This document shows, one piece after another, positions 16,036-24,466 of a stretch of DNA of 35,606 bases. The notes under the pieces were generated by a model. It ran no database searches, was not told where the DNA came from, and saw only the letters and a list, made by a program, of their open reading frames with translations. Position 1 is the first letter of the stretch. Each line of letters opens with the position of its first letter. Source of the DNA: Pseudomonas nabeulensis (GTDB taxonomy: Bacteria; Pseudomonadota; Gammaproteobacteria; Pseudomonadales; Pseudomonadaceae); contig NZ_QUZT01000069.1 of assembly GCF_004682045.1 (NCBI RefSeq), positions 1 through 35,606 of the forward strand. The letters run 5' to 3'. The position numbers were made by a program, and so were the translations under genes.

Positions 16036-19000
16036 TGCTGTGTCTCCAGCTTCAAGGCCTTGGCCGCTTTGCGCGCCTCTTGGCGCTCCACATAGCGACG
16101 GATCAGTACGTAGAACACTGGCGTCAGCAACAGACCAAAGAAGGTCACACCGATCATCCCGGAGAACACCGCCACACCCATGGCATGACGCATCTCGGCA
16201 CCGGCACCGCTGGACAGCACCAGGGGCACCACACCCATGATGAACGCGAACGAGGTCATCAGGATCGGGCGCAGACGCAGGCGGCACGCCTCCAGCACCG
16301 CAGCCAGCGGGTCGAGACCCTCGGCCTGTTTATCCTTGGCGAATTCCACGATCAGAATCGCGTTCTTGCACGCCAGGCCCACCAGTACGATCAGGCCAAT
16401 CTGGGTAAAGATGTTGTTGTCACTGCCCGAGATGATCACACCGGTAATTGCCGACAGCAGCGTCATCGGTACGATCAGGATCACCGCCAGCGGCAGGCTC
16501 CAACTCTCGTATTGAGCGGCCAGTACCAGGAACGCCAGGAGTACGCAGAGTGGGAACACGAACAACGCAGTGTTACCCGAGAGGATTTGCTGATAGGTCA
16601 GGTCAGTCCACTCGTAGGTCATGCCGTTGGGCAGTTCTTCTTTCAACAGTTTTTCAATCGCCGCTTCTGCCTGGCCGGAGCTGTAGCCCGGTGCGGCGTT
16701 GCCGTTGATTTCAGCGGTGATAAACCCGTTGTAGTGCATCACGCGGTCCGGACCCGAGGTGTCGCTGACCTTGATGAAAGTCGCCAACGGAATCATCTCG
16801 CCTTTGTTGTTGCGCACTTTCAGTTGGCCGATCTGGTCCTGGTCCTGGCGGAACTGTTGTTCAGCCTGCACGTTGACCTGGTAGGTACGCCCGAAGCGGT
16901 TGAAGTCGTTGGCATACAGCGAACCCAGGTAGACCTGCAGGGTGTCGAAGATGTCGCTGATCGCCACGCCGTGGGTCTTGGCCTTTTCCCGGTCGATAGC
17001 CGCATCGACCTGCGGTACGTTGACGGTGTAGCTGGTGAACAGGCCAAACAGTTCAGGCACGTTATGGCTCTTGGCGATGACGTTCTGCACTTCTTTGTAC
17101 AACTCGTCGTAACCCAGGTTGCCACGGTCTTCGATTTGCAGGCGGAAACCACCAATCGTACCCAGGCCCTGTACCGGCGGCGGTGGGAAGATCGCCATGT
17201 AGGCTTCCTGGATGTCGCTGTATTTGCCGTTCAACGCACCGGCAATCGCACCGGCGGACATGCTGGGGTCTTTGCGCTCATCAAACGGTTTCAAGGTCAC
17301 GAACACGATGCCGCTGTTCGGGCTGTTGGTGAAACCGTTGATCGACAGGCCAGGGAACGCAATGGCGCTTTCCACACCGGGTTGCTTCAGGGCAATGTCG
17401 GACATGCGCTTGATCACATTTTCGGTGCGATCCAGGCTCGCGGCGTCCGGCAATTGCGCGAAGGCCACCAGGTATTGCTTGTCCTGGGCCGGTACGAAAC
17501 CGGTTGGCGTGTGGGCAAAGCCCAGCCAGGTCAGGACCATCAGGCCGGCGTACAGGAACAACGCGATACCACTGCCGCGAATCACGCGGCGCACGGTGCC
17601 GACGTAGCCATGGCTGGCCTTCTCGAAGAAGCGGTTGAATGGTTTGAACAACCAGCCACCCAGCATTTTGTCGAGGAAGCGCGAGAAGCCATCTTTTGGT
17701 GCGTTGTGGCCCTTGAGCAACACCGCAGCCAGTGCGGGCGACAGGGTCAGCGAGTTGAACGCGGAGATCACCGTCGAGATCGCAATGGTCAAGGCGAACT
17801 GCTTATAAAACTGCCCGGTCAAGCCGCTGATAAACGCCGCTGGAACAAACACCGCACACAGCACCAACGCGGTGGCAATGATCGGGCCGGTCACTTCGCT
17901 CATGGCTTTTTCGGTGGCCGGGAACGGCTCCAGGCCCAGCTCGATGTTCCGCTCGACGTTCTCCACCACCACGATGGCGTCGTCGACCACGATACCAATC
18001 GCCAACACCAGCCCGAACAGCGACAGCGCGTTAAGCGAGAAGCCAAACAGGTGCATCACCGCAAACGTACCGATCAACGATACCGGCACCGCCACCAACG
18101 GAATGATCGAGGCACGCCAGGTTTGCAGGAACAGGATCACCACCAACACCACCAGTACCAGCGCTTCGAACAGCGTGTGAATCACCGCTTCGATGGAGCC
18201 ACGCACGAAGATGGTCGGGTCGTAGGCGATACGGTAATCCATGCCTTCCGGGAAGCTCTTTTTCAACTCGGCCATTTTGCTGCGCACATCGTTGGAGATA
18301 TCGATGGCGTTGGAGCCCGGACGCTGGAAGATCGGAATCGCCACCGCCGGTTGGTTGTCGATCAACGAACGCAGCGCGTATTGGCTGGAACCCAGTTCTA
18401 CGCGGGCGATGTCTTTGAGGCGCGTGATCTCACCGTTCTCGCCGGAGCGAATCACAATGTTTTCGAACTCTTCCTCGGTGACCAGACGGCCCTGAGTGTT
18501 CACCGACAGCTGGAAGCTGGTGTCGCTCGGCGCGGGCTGCCCGCCCAAGGCACCGGCGGCGACCTGACGGTTCTGTTCGCGAATCGCGGTGACCACATCA
18601 GTCGCCGTCAGGTTGCGCGAAGCAGTCTTGTTCGGATCCAGCCACACACGCAGGGAGTAATCGCCCATGCCGAACAACTGCACGTCGCCCACGCCACCCA
18701 GCCGCGCCAGTTCATCCTTGATATTGAGGATGGCGTAGTTGGACAGGTAGAGCATGTCGTAACGCTGATCCGGCGAGGTCAAGTGCACCACCATGGTCAG
18801 GTCGGGGGAGGCCTTGTCCACGGTGATACCGATGCGCGTCACTTCCTCAGGCAGTTTTGGCTGGGTGCGGGTCACACGGTTTTGCACCTGCACCTGCGCG
18901 TTGTCCAGGTCGGTGCCAAGGGCGAAGGTGATGGTCAGGGTCAGTTTGCCGTCGGCGGTCGACTGCGAGGACATGTACAGCATGTTCTCGACGCCGGTGA

Positions 19001-19211
19001 TGGCTTGCTCCAGCGGAGCGGCCACGGTTTCACCGATGACTTTGGGGTTGGCACCCGGGAAGTTGGCGCGCACCACCACAGTCGGCGGCACCACTTCCGG
19101 GTATTCGCTGATCGGCAATTGGAACAGCGAGATCGCGCCGGCGATCAGGATCAACAGCGACAGCACCGCTGCGAAGATCGGTCGCGAAATGAAGAACTTG
19201 GAAAAATTCAT
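16032..19211 (-). CDS. mexF: RND multidrug efflux inner-membrane transporter MexF
   Basis: 1059 residues, the normal HAE1-RND length. The N-terminus MNFSKFFISRPIFAAVLSLL and the following porter region agree nearly residue for residue with P. aeruginosa MexF as I remember it. The proton-relay residues are visible: D410-D411 in GIVVDDAIVVVEN (TM4) and K949 in LVGLACKNAILIVEF (TM10). It takes substrates (in P. aeruginosa chloramphenicol, fluoroquinolones, trimethoprim, and quinolone-signal precursors) from the periplasm and membrane in exchange for protons. It starts 15 bases after mexE and overlaps oprN by four bases. No frameshift or truncation seen. Confidence 0.96.
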   Translation of the reverse strand: MNFSKFFISRPIFAAVLSLLILIAGAISLFQLPISEYPEVVPPTVVVRANFPGANPKVIGETVAAPLEQAITGVENMLYMSSQSTADGKLTLTITFALGTDLDNAQVQVQNRVTRTQPKLPEEVTRIGITVDKASPDLTMVVHLTSPDQRYDMLYLSNYAILNIKDELARLGGVGDVQLFGMGDYSLRVWLDPNKTASRNLTATDVVTAIREQNRQVAAGALGGQPAPSDTSFQLSVNTQGRLVTEEEFENIVIRSGENGEITRLKDIARVELGSSQYALRSLIDNQPAVAIPIFQRPGSNAIDISNDVRSKMAELKKSFPEGMDYRIAYDPTIFVRGSIEAVIHTLFEALVLVVLVVILFLQTWRASIIPLVAVPVSLIGTFAVMHLFGFSLNALSLFGLVLAIGIVVDDAIVVVENVERNIELGLEPFPATEKAMSEVTGPIIATALVLCAVFVPAAFISGLTGQFYKQFALTIAISTVISAFNSLTLSPALAAVLLKGHNAPKDGFSRFLDKMLGGWLFKPFNRFFEKASHGYVGTVRRVIRGSGIALFLYAGLMVLTWLGFAHTPTGFVPAQDKQYLVAFAQLPDAASLDRTENVIKRMSDIALKQPGVESAIAFPGLSINGFTNSPNSGIVFVTLKPFDERKDPSMSAGAIAGALNGKYSDIQEAYMAIFPPPPVQGLGTIGGFRLQIEDRGNLGYDELYKEVQNVIAKSHNVPELFGLFTSYTVNVPQVDAAIDREKAKTHGVAISDIFDTLQVYLGSLYANDFNRFGRTYQVNVQAEQQFRQDQDQIGQLKVRNNKGEMIPLATFIKVSDTSGPDRVMHYNGFITAEINGNAAPGYSSGQAEAAIEKLLKEELPNGMTYEWTDLTYQQILSGNTALFVFPLCVLLAFLVLAAQYESWSLPLAVILIVPMTLLSAITGVIISGSDNNIFTQIGLIVLVGLACKNAILIVEFAKDKQAEGLDPLAAVLEACRLRLRPILMTSFAFIMGVVPLVLSSGAGAEMRHAMGVAVFSGMIGVTFFGLLLTPVFYVLIRRYVERQEARKAAKALKLETQQ

Positions 19212-19226
19212 CTTGAGTCGTATCCC

Positions 19227-20468
19227 TTAACCGCGTGGAGTCGCAGCGCTGGCCAGTTTCGGCGCGGTTTTATCCGGCGCGACCTGCTCCAGGTTGCTTG
19301 CTTCAAGCGCTTGTCGTTGTTGGGCCAAGGCGGCGAGGGTTTCCTTGCTGGCCATCGGAATGGTTTCCGGCGCGACCGGCGAGCCAGGACGCACGCGTTG
19401 CAGGCCCTTGACGATAATGGTGTCGTCCTTGTTCAGGCCGCTGCGCACGATGCGCAAGCCTTCGATTTTCGGGCCCAGTTCAACGGCGCGGTAAGCCGGT
19501 TTGTCGCCTTCCATCACCAACACGAATTTCTTGCCGAGGTCAGTGCCGACGGATTCGTCGTTGATCAGCACGGCGGAATAGGTGCCGCTGCCCACCAGTT
19601 TCAGGCGTGCATACAGGCCAGGGGTGTAGCGGCCATCGCTGTTGTCAAACACGGCACGACCACGGATGGTGCCGGTGGCCGGGTTGACCTGGTTGTCGAC
19701 GAAGTTCATCTGGCCCAGGTGCGGGTTGCCGGTTTCATTGGACAGGCCCAGGTACACCGGGGTAGTAGCACCGCGACGGCCTTGGCGAGCCAGTTCGGTG
19801 TACTTGAGGAACACGCGCTCATCGGCGTCGAAGTAGGCGTAGACCTTGTCGGTGGAGACTACGCTGGTCAGCGCGGTGACATCGGCGGTCACCAGGTTGC
19901 CGGCGGTGATTTCGGCACGGCTGACACGCCCGCTGATGGGCGAGGTGACGCGGGTGAAGCTCAGGTTCAACTTGGCCAGGTCCAACTGCGCCTGGATCCC
20001 GGCGACAGCGGCGCGGGCTTCCTGGGCGGCGGTGGTGCGTGAGTCGGCCAGCTCGGCGGAAATCGCATTGCTCTGGCGCAGACGCTCGCCACGTTGGGCT
20101 TCGTTGTCGCTGCGGGTGGCCGCGGCTTTGGTTTGTGCAAGCTGGGCTTCGAGGCGACGCACTTCGGCCTGGAACGGACGCGGGTCGATCTGGAACAGCA
20201 GGTCGCCTTTCTTGACCAAAGCGCCTTCGGTGAAAGCGACTTGATCAATCTGGCCGGAGACCCGAGGACGAATCTGCACGGTTTCCGGCGCTTCCAGGCG
20301 ACCGGTGAATTCATCCCACTCGTTGACCGGTTGTTCCAGCACCTTGGCCACGCTGACTTTGGCAGCTGGCATGGCGGCCGCTTGTTCCGGGGTCTTGCCG
20401 CACGCGCTCATCACCACCACGGCCAGAATCGCCAGGGGGAAGCGCAAATGTTTGAGTGACTGTTCCAT
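19227..20468 (-). CDS. mexE: RND efflux membrane-fusion lipoprotein MexE
   Basis: 413 residues, against 414 for P. aeruginosa MexE. A lipoprotein signal ends in MSAC with Cys23. The adaptor core follows: QIRPRVSGQIDQVAFTEGALVKKGDLLFQID (shown only by its ends: barrel/lipoyl half), a coiled-coil hairpin from about 100-165 (RRLEAQLAQTKAAATRSDNEAQRGERL region), then the second lipoyl half and beta-barrel. It links MexF to OprN. ATG at 20468 gives the MEQS start of the known protein; the ribosome site is weak, and other in-frame starts lie at 20477 and 20507. First gene of the operon. The mexT regulator gene that precedes mexE in P. aeruginosa is not here. Confidence 0.95.
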   Translation of the reverse strand: MEQSLKHLRFPLAILAVVVMSACGKTPEQAAAMPAAKVSVAKVLEQPVNEWDEFTGRLEAPETVQIRPRVSGQIDQVAFTEGALVKKGDLLFQIDPRPFQAEVRRLEAQLAQTKAAATRSDNEAQRGERLRQSNAISAELADSRTTAAQEARAAVAGIQAQLDLAKLNLSFTRVTSPISGRVSRAEITAGNLVTADVTALTSVVSTDKVYAYFDADERVFLKYTELARQGRRGATTPVYLGLSNETGNPHLGQMNFVDNQVNPATGTIRGRAVFDNSDGRYTPGLYARLKLVGSGTYSAVLINDESVGTDLGKKFVLVMEGDKPAYRAVELGPKIEGLRIVRSGLNKDDTIIVKGLQRVRPGSPVAPETIPMASKETLAALAQQRQALEASNLEQVAPDKTAPKLASAATPRG

Positions 20469-20552
20469 GAGGTGCATCCGCCAATGTATTTGAGATGGGC
20501 GGATCATGCGCGGCGAGGTGCTATGTCACGAATCGAATGAAGCAAAGGTAAC

Positions 20553-20569
20553 TATCATTCGGAATGATA
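20553..20569. promoter_or_regulatory. Perfect palindrome upstream of mexE
   Basis: TATCATTC and GAATGATA are perfect inverted arms around a single G, 85 to 101 bases upstream of the mexE start. It also fits the T-N11-A rule of LysR-type sites and the compact form of TetR-type operators. Which regulator binds is not known. Confidence 0.5.
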
Positions 20570-20615
20570 TAAGCGCGAGATTAGCCCTCTAGCCTGGGGG
20601 TTTCGTTAGGCTGCT

Positions 20616-20630
20616 ATCAATATCGATGAT
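20616..20630. promoter_or_regulatory. nod-box-like ATC-N9-GAT element upstream of mexE
   Basis: The 15 bases atcaatatcgatgat fit ATC-N9-GAT, the core of nod boxes, and MexT of P. aeruginosa activates mexEF-oprN through such boxes. The wider MexT consensus (GTCGAT and ACYAT parts) is only partly met. Position about 150 bases upstream of mexE is compatible with an activator site. Confidence 0.4.
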
Positions 20631-20673
20631 GACAAAGGACTGTTACCGAGCCTGCAACACCCCCAACGGACAG

Positions 20674-20851
20674 TTGTAGTGAGCGGGCTTGTCCCGCGCT
20701 GGGGGGCGAAGCCGCCCCAATCCATACAACGCTGTTTAACTGGAACACCGCAGCGGCCGCAAAACCAGGCAATCAGGTTTTAAATGGTAGAACGTGTAGA
20801 CCGAAGTAGGGCTGCTTCGCAGCCCAGCGCGGGGCAAGCCCGCTCACTACA
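20674..20851. repeat. Inverted pair of REP sequences (REPIN-like)
   Basis: The left copy begins at 20674 with TGTAGTGAGCGGGCTTGTCC and continues into a GGGGCG-rich hairpin up to about 20718. The right copy, in opposite orientation, ends at 20851 and carries GCGGGGCAAGCCCGC. About 100 bases lie between them. The outer ends mirror each other, as in REPINs (REP doublets), which move by REP-associated RAYT transposases acting in trans. The right end includes the TAG stop of the flavin monooxygenase gene (20847-20849). The same repeat opens the window at 1-28. Confidence 0.85.
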
Positions 20852-22154
20852 AGCGCTGGCGCAGGTGCTCCATGAACGTCGTGCCCTGGTAGTCGCGTCG
20901 GAATAATCCACGCTCCACCAGCCGTGGCATCACCTGCTCCAAAAACACCGTGATCGAACCCACCGAGCCACCCGGTGCGGCAATGAACCCATTGATCGCA
21001 CCACTGGCCGCCCAGGCCTGGATGCTCTCAACCGCATCCTGTGCCGTGCCAATCACTTGCCAATGCGCCGCGCTGATTACTTCCGGGCGCAGCAGCAGTT
21101 CGCTCACGGTCAGGCTTTCCCGCGCGAGCAAACGCCGCAGCAGGTGGCTGTGGGTCCGGCTGGCGGGCGAGGGCGGCGGTGGCGGTAGGTCGGCCGGGGT
21201 GACGGGCTTGTCATCTGGCCACGCGGTCAGGTCGAGGCCGGTCATCTCGCGAATCTGCTCAAGCTTGCGTGTGCGGTCGAGGCGCGCATGGGTGTGCAGG
21301 AAGATCTCCCGCGCCTGTTCGCGGGTGTCCGCCAGGTAAAGACTCAGCCCGGGCAGCAAACGCACATCGGCAGGGTCGCGACCATGGCGCAAGGCGCGCC
21401 GGGAAAGGTCATCACGCAGATCCTGGGCGGCTTGCAGATCCGGGGTCGGCGCAAACACCACGTCGGCCACCGAGGCGGCAAAGTCCCGTCCAGCCTCCGA
21501 GGCGCCAGCCTGGATCAACGGAATACGAGCATCAAACGCTGGCATATTCAATGGGCCGCGTACGCGGAAATGCTCGCCCTCATGATTGATCGGCTTGATC
21601 CTGGTCGCATCCGCATAACGCCCGGCCTCGCGGTCGACCAACACTGAGTCACCGGGGAAACTGTCCCACAACTGGCGTACCACTGCGGTGAACTCCGCCG
21701 CCCGTTGATAACGCTCATCGGCGCTGGGCATAGTGCTGAGGCCAAAATTCTCATGGCCTTGCAACGCCGTGACGATATTCCAGCCGATACGCCCACGGCT
21801 CACCCAATTGAGCGATTGCAACTGGCGTGCAACCACGTAGGGCGGGTTCCAGGTGGTGGAAACCGTCGACACCAGGCCAATACGCGAAGTGTGCTGGGAC
21901 ACGGCCGCCAACAAGATACTCGGGTCCAGGCAAGCAAAGCCGGAGCCGGCATCGAGCTGGCTTTCGTTGACCGCGCACACGTCCGGGCGGAATACAAAAT
22001 CCAGGTGCGCAGCTTCGGCGCGACGAGCCAGGTCCACGGCAAAGTCAGTGGTGTAGATGCCTTCGATATCGCTATCGGCTCGGCGCCACGCGTCACCACT
22101 TTGCCAAGTGGGCGCCAGCGACAGACCGATGTGCAGGTGTTTGTTTTGACTCAT
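20847..22154 (-). CDS. LLM-class flavin-dependent monooxygenase, NtaA/SnaA/DszA type
   Basis: 435 residues, the normal length of the nitrilotriacetate-monooxygenase branch of the luciferase-like family. Diagnostic blocks are LSLAPTWQSGDAWR, LDPSILLAAVSQHTSRIGLVSTVSTTWNPPYVVARQ (ends shown), and NWVSRGRIGWNIVTALQGHENFG. Such enzymes use FMNH2 from a separate reductase and O2; known members oxidise NTA, EDTA (as metal chelates), dibenzothiophene sulfone and pristinamycin. No flavin reductase gene is in the window. The ATG at 22154 is 48 bases after the TonB receptor stop, so the two likely share a transcript. The final TTG-TAG lies in a REP sequence. A role on a siderophore or metal chelate is inferred from context; sulfur-source use is the main alternative. 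Confidence 0.88.
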   Translation of the reverse strand: MSQNKHLHIGLSLAPTWQSGDAWRRADSDIEGIYTTDFAVDLARRAEAAHLDFVFRPDVCAVNESQLDAGSGFACLDPSILLAAVSQHTSRIGLVSTVSTTWNPPYVVARQLQSLNWVSRGRIGWNIVTALQGHENFGLSTMPSADERYQRAAEFTAVVRQLWDSFPGDSVLVDREAGRYADATRIKPINHEGEHFRVRGPLNMPAFDARIPLIQAGASEAGRDFAASVADVVFAPTPDLQAAQDLRDDLSRRALRHGRDPADVRLLPGLSLYLADTREQAREIFLHTHARLDRTRKLEQIREMTGLDLTAWPDDKPVTPADLPPPPPSPASRTHSHLLRRLLARESLTVSELLLRPEVISAAHWQVIGTAQDAVESIQAWAASGAINGFIAAPGGSVGSITVFLEQVMPRLVERGLFRRDYQGTTFMEHLRQRL

Positions 22155-22173
22155 GGAAAATGCCTGTTCAATA

Positions 22174-22191
22174 GGGGGCGCGCCGGCCCCC
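22174..22191. other. GC-rich hairpin between receptor and monooxygenase genes
   Basis: GGGGGC (22174-22179) and GCCCCC (22186-22191) pair perfectly around six bases, in the 48-base gap and 19 bases upstream of the monooxygenase ATG. With no T-run it is more likely an mRNA processing or partial-termination hairpin that lowers expression of the second gene. Confidence 0.5.
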
Positions 22192-22202
22192 GGAATGCGG
22201 GT

Positions 22203-24272
22203 TTAGAAGCTGCCTTTGACACCGACGCCAAGGGTACGCGGCTGGGTCATGTTGGCCTCGATCCCGCCGATGCCACGGTTCTGTTGCATGTAGGTGGGCG
22301 AGCGATCATCGAAGACGTTTTTCACATAGCTGTAGAGTTCCACCTTGTCGTTGAAGCGGTAGCTGGCGCGTGCGTCGGTGAGGGTATAGCCGTCAATCGA
22401 GTAGCTCTTGTTGTTGGCCACGTCCGAGTAGTAGCCGTCTACATGGCGCACCTGCACGTTCAGGTTAAGCCGGTCGGTGATGTCCCAGCTCGGGCCGAAA
22501 CTCAGGGTGTAGCCCGGCGAGCGGGCAAACTCATTGCCGGCATACGCATCGTTGCTGTTGATGTCATCGATACGCGTGCGCAGCCAGCCGGCGTTGGCGT
22601 TCAGCGTGAGGTTGTCGAGCACGCGATAGTTGGCCGACAGCTCGGCGCCGTAGGCATGGGCCTTTTGCGCGTTGATGGTGTACGACTGCGACACCCCCGA
22701 CGAGATCACCACGGGAATGTTGTACTGCGCATCCTTCATGTCCATGTAGAACAGGTTGCCGTTCAGGTGCAGGCGGTCGTCCAACAGGTTGGCGCGGGTG
22801 AACAGCTCATAGTTCCACACTTTCTCGTCCTTGAAGGTCTGCCAGCGCTTGCTCGACAGGTTCAACGACACGCCGCCCGGGTTGTAGCCACGGCTCACCA
22901 GGCCGCCCACGGTCCATTGCGGGTTGACCGCTAAGGCCAATGACACCTTGGGCAGCAACTGGTCGAAGGTCTGGCTGTAGTCCAACGCATTGCTTGCATA
23001 CGGCGACGTACCGCTGCGCTCGGTGTGGTCGCGCTGGTAGCGCAGGCCGGTGGTAAGGGTCCAGCGCTCGCTCAGGCGCGTGTTGAGTTCGCCGAACACG
23101 CCGAGGTTTTCCTTGGTGTCATCGAACAGCGTGTTGCCGCCCAGCTTCAGACTTTCATCACTGGTGGTACGCGCTACGTAGATGCCAGTGAAACCACTGA
23201 ATGTATCGCGGGCATCGCCGAAACTCAGGCGGGTTTCGTTGGACGCATTCTTCTGGCGAATATCGGCATCGCCTTCTCCGTTGCCACCGATGCGACGTTC
23301 CACCGAGGACAACGAATACTGCGACTGATTGAACAGGCGCAGGCCGTCGGCCAGTTCGTAGTCGATATCGAGGATGCTGGTGTTGGTGTCCTGTTCCCAG
23401 CTCGGCATGGTGGTTGAGGTATGGTCGAGCTTATGAAACGGCGCCGAAGCGGATTCCTGGGATGGACGATTGCTGTGGTTGTGGTTGAAGGTGTACTTCA
23501 CCTGCAAGCCTTCGATGGAGGAGGGCAACCATAGCAATTTGGCGCGGGCATCGAGGGCATTCAGGTCCTGGTCGGTGCCGCTGCTCTGGAACTTGGCGTT
23601 CTTGTAGTCGATGTAGGTATCGCGCGCCGAGTAGTCCAACGCCAGGCGTCCGGCGAAGTCCTCGCTCAACGGCCCCGACACCACGAAGGAACCGCGCTTG
23701 GTGTTGTAGCTGCCGACCTCGGCCTGGTACGCCGCCTCGGGGGTGAACGTGGGGTTCTTGGTGTTGACGATGATCGCCCCGGCGATTGCGTTGGCGCCTT
23801 GGCTGGTGGTCTGCGGGCCACGGAACACTTCGATGGAGTCCACGTCCCAGGCGGAAGTGCCGCCGTAATACAGCTCGTTGTAGTTCAGGTAATGGCCGTC
23901 GAGGTTGATGGTGGCGCGTGGCACCGTGCCGCCCCAGAACACGTTGGCGCCGTTGTTCGGGCCTTGGGTGTCCTGGCCACGAATCACCGGAGCACCCACC
24001 GAGTCGGTGTAGATCACGTTGGGCAAGCCATTGATCACTTCGGATACCGAGGCATGGCCACTGTGACGCTCATCGATTTCCTTGCTGCCGATCACCGAGA
24101 CCGATGACGCGGTCTCCTTCAATTCACGGCTGACCTTTTCACCGGTGACCATCACCGAGTCCAGGTTCAGCGTTTCGCCGGGTTCCGCCTGGGCAGGCAG
24201 GGACGCGAGCAGGCCGGTCAGCGCTGCGACCCCCATGCCGTGGCTGAATGTGCGTTGCGATAGCTCTTTCAA
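22203..24272 (-). CDS. TonB-dependent outer-membrane siderophore receptor
   Basis: 689 residues. Signal peptide to about residue 29 (LLASLPAQA), a TonB-box-like DSVMVTG at about 38-44, a plug domain to about 160 (blocks LPNVIYTDSVGAPVIRGQDTQ and VDSIEVFRGPQTTSQGANAIAGAI), then a beta-barrel ending in the aromatic TLGVGVKGSF, as expected for outer-membrane assembly. The start is TTG at 24272, supported by GGAG seven bases upstream. It is shorter than FepA/PfeA, so the ligand need not be enterobactin. The FepBDGC genes nearby suggest a ferric catecholate or related siderophore. It is transcribed with the flavin monooxygenase and diverges from the IclR gene, the likely regulator. Confidence 0.9.
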   Translation of the reverse strand: MKELSQRTFSHGMGVAALTGLLASLPAQAEPGETLNLDSVMVTGEKVSRELKETASSVSVIGSKEIDERHSGHASVSEVINGLPNVIYTDSVGAPVIRGQDTQGPNNGANVFWGGTVPRATINLDGHYLNYNELYYGGTSAWDVDSIEVFRGPQTTSQGANAIAGAIIVNTKNPTFTPEAAYQAEVGSYNTKRGSFVVSGPLSEDFAGRLALDYSARDTYIDYKNAKFQSSGTDQDLNALDARAKLLWLPSSIEGLQVKYTFNHNHSNRPSQESASAPFHKLDHTSTTMPSWEQDTNTSILDIDYELADGLRLFNQSQYSLSSVERRIGGNGEGDADIRQKNASNETRLSFGDARDTFSGFTGIYVARTTSDESLKLGGNTLFDDTKENLGVFGELNTRLSERWTLTTGLRYQRDHTERSGTSPYASNALDYSQTFDQLLPKVSLALAVNPQWTVGGLVSRGYNPGGVSLNLSSKRWQTFKDEKVWNYELFTRANLLDDRLHLNGNLFYMDMKDAQYNIPVVISSGVSQSYTINAQKAHAYGAELSANYRVLDNLTLNANAGWLRTRIDDINSNDAYAGNEFARSPGYTLSFGPSWDITDRLNLNVQVRHVDGYYSDVANNKSYSIDGYTLTDARASYRFNDKVELYSYVKNVFDDRSPTYMQQNRGIGGIEANMTQPRTLGVGVKGSF

Positions 24273-24332
24273 GAAGGGTCTCCAAATGAGAATGGTTCAG
24301 CTTTAGAGCAAGGCTATCATGTGGCTACTACA

Positions 24333-24347
24333 TTCCTCAATATGGAA
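24333..24347. promoter_or_regulatory. Candidate operator 1 between receptor and iclR
   Basis: TTCC-N7-GGAA inverted repeat (ttcctcaatatggaa) about 60-75 bases upstream of the receptor start, in a divergent 194-base gap. It is a plausible regulator site; the arms are short, so confidence is low. Confidence 0.35.
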
Positions 24348-24355
24348 CGCGTTAA

Positions 24356-24375
24356 TCAATTCGGAATTTAATTGA
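24356..24375. promoter_or_regulatory. Candidate operator 2 between receptor and iclR
   Basis: TCAATT and AATTGA are perfect inverted arms around an eight-base spacer, in the middle of the divergent receptor/iclR gap. The length and AT-rich arms fit a dimeric helix-turn-helix site, so IclR binding is the simplest guess. Confidence 0.45.
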
Positions 24376-24466
24376 GGGCGTCGCCGCTGTTGTTGTGCGG
24401 TAGAACCGGTATGATGGCGCCGCCCCGACAGCCTGGCCGGGTACGCACAAGAAGGAGAGCAGCACG

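Larger units (their letters stand above)
20469..20673. promoter_or_regulatory. mexE upstream control region
   Basis: This gap has no gene. It holds two symmetric sites: a 17-base palindrome at 20553-20569 and an ATC-N9-GAT nod-box-like element at 20616-20630, described separately. With the REP pair that follows, about 380 bases separate mexE from the next gene. Confidence 0.6.

Noticed and set aside
16035..20042. A 1335-codon open frame on the plus strand opposite mexF and mexE
   Set aside because: It mirrors mexF/mexE, has His/Gln/Arg-rich low-complexity composition typical of the antisense of GC-rich genes, and shows no domain.
21705..22934. A 409-codon plus-strand frame across the monooxygenase and receptor genes
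   Set aside because: It spans the boundary of two well-supported minus-strand genes and has shadow composition.
24283..24299. A possible Fur box (aatgagaatggtt core) just upstream of the receptor start
   Set aside because: The match is limited to a short core and overlaps or abuts the ribosome site; too weak to list beside the two clear Fur boxes.
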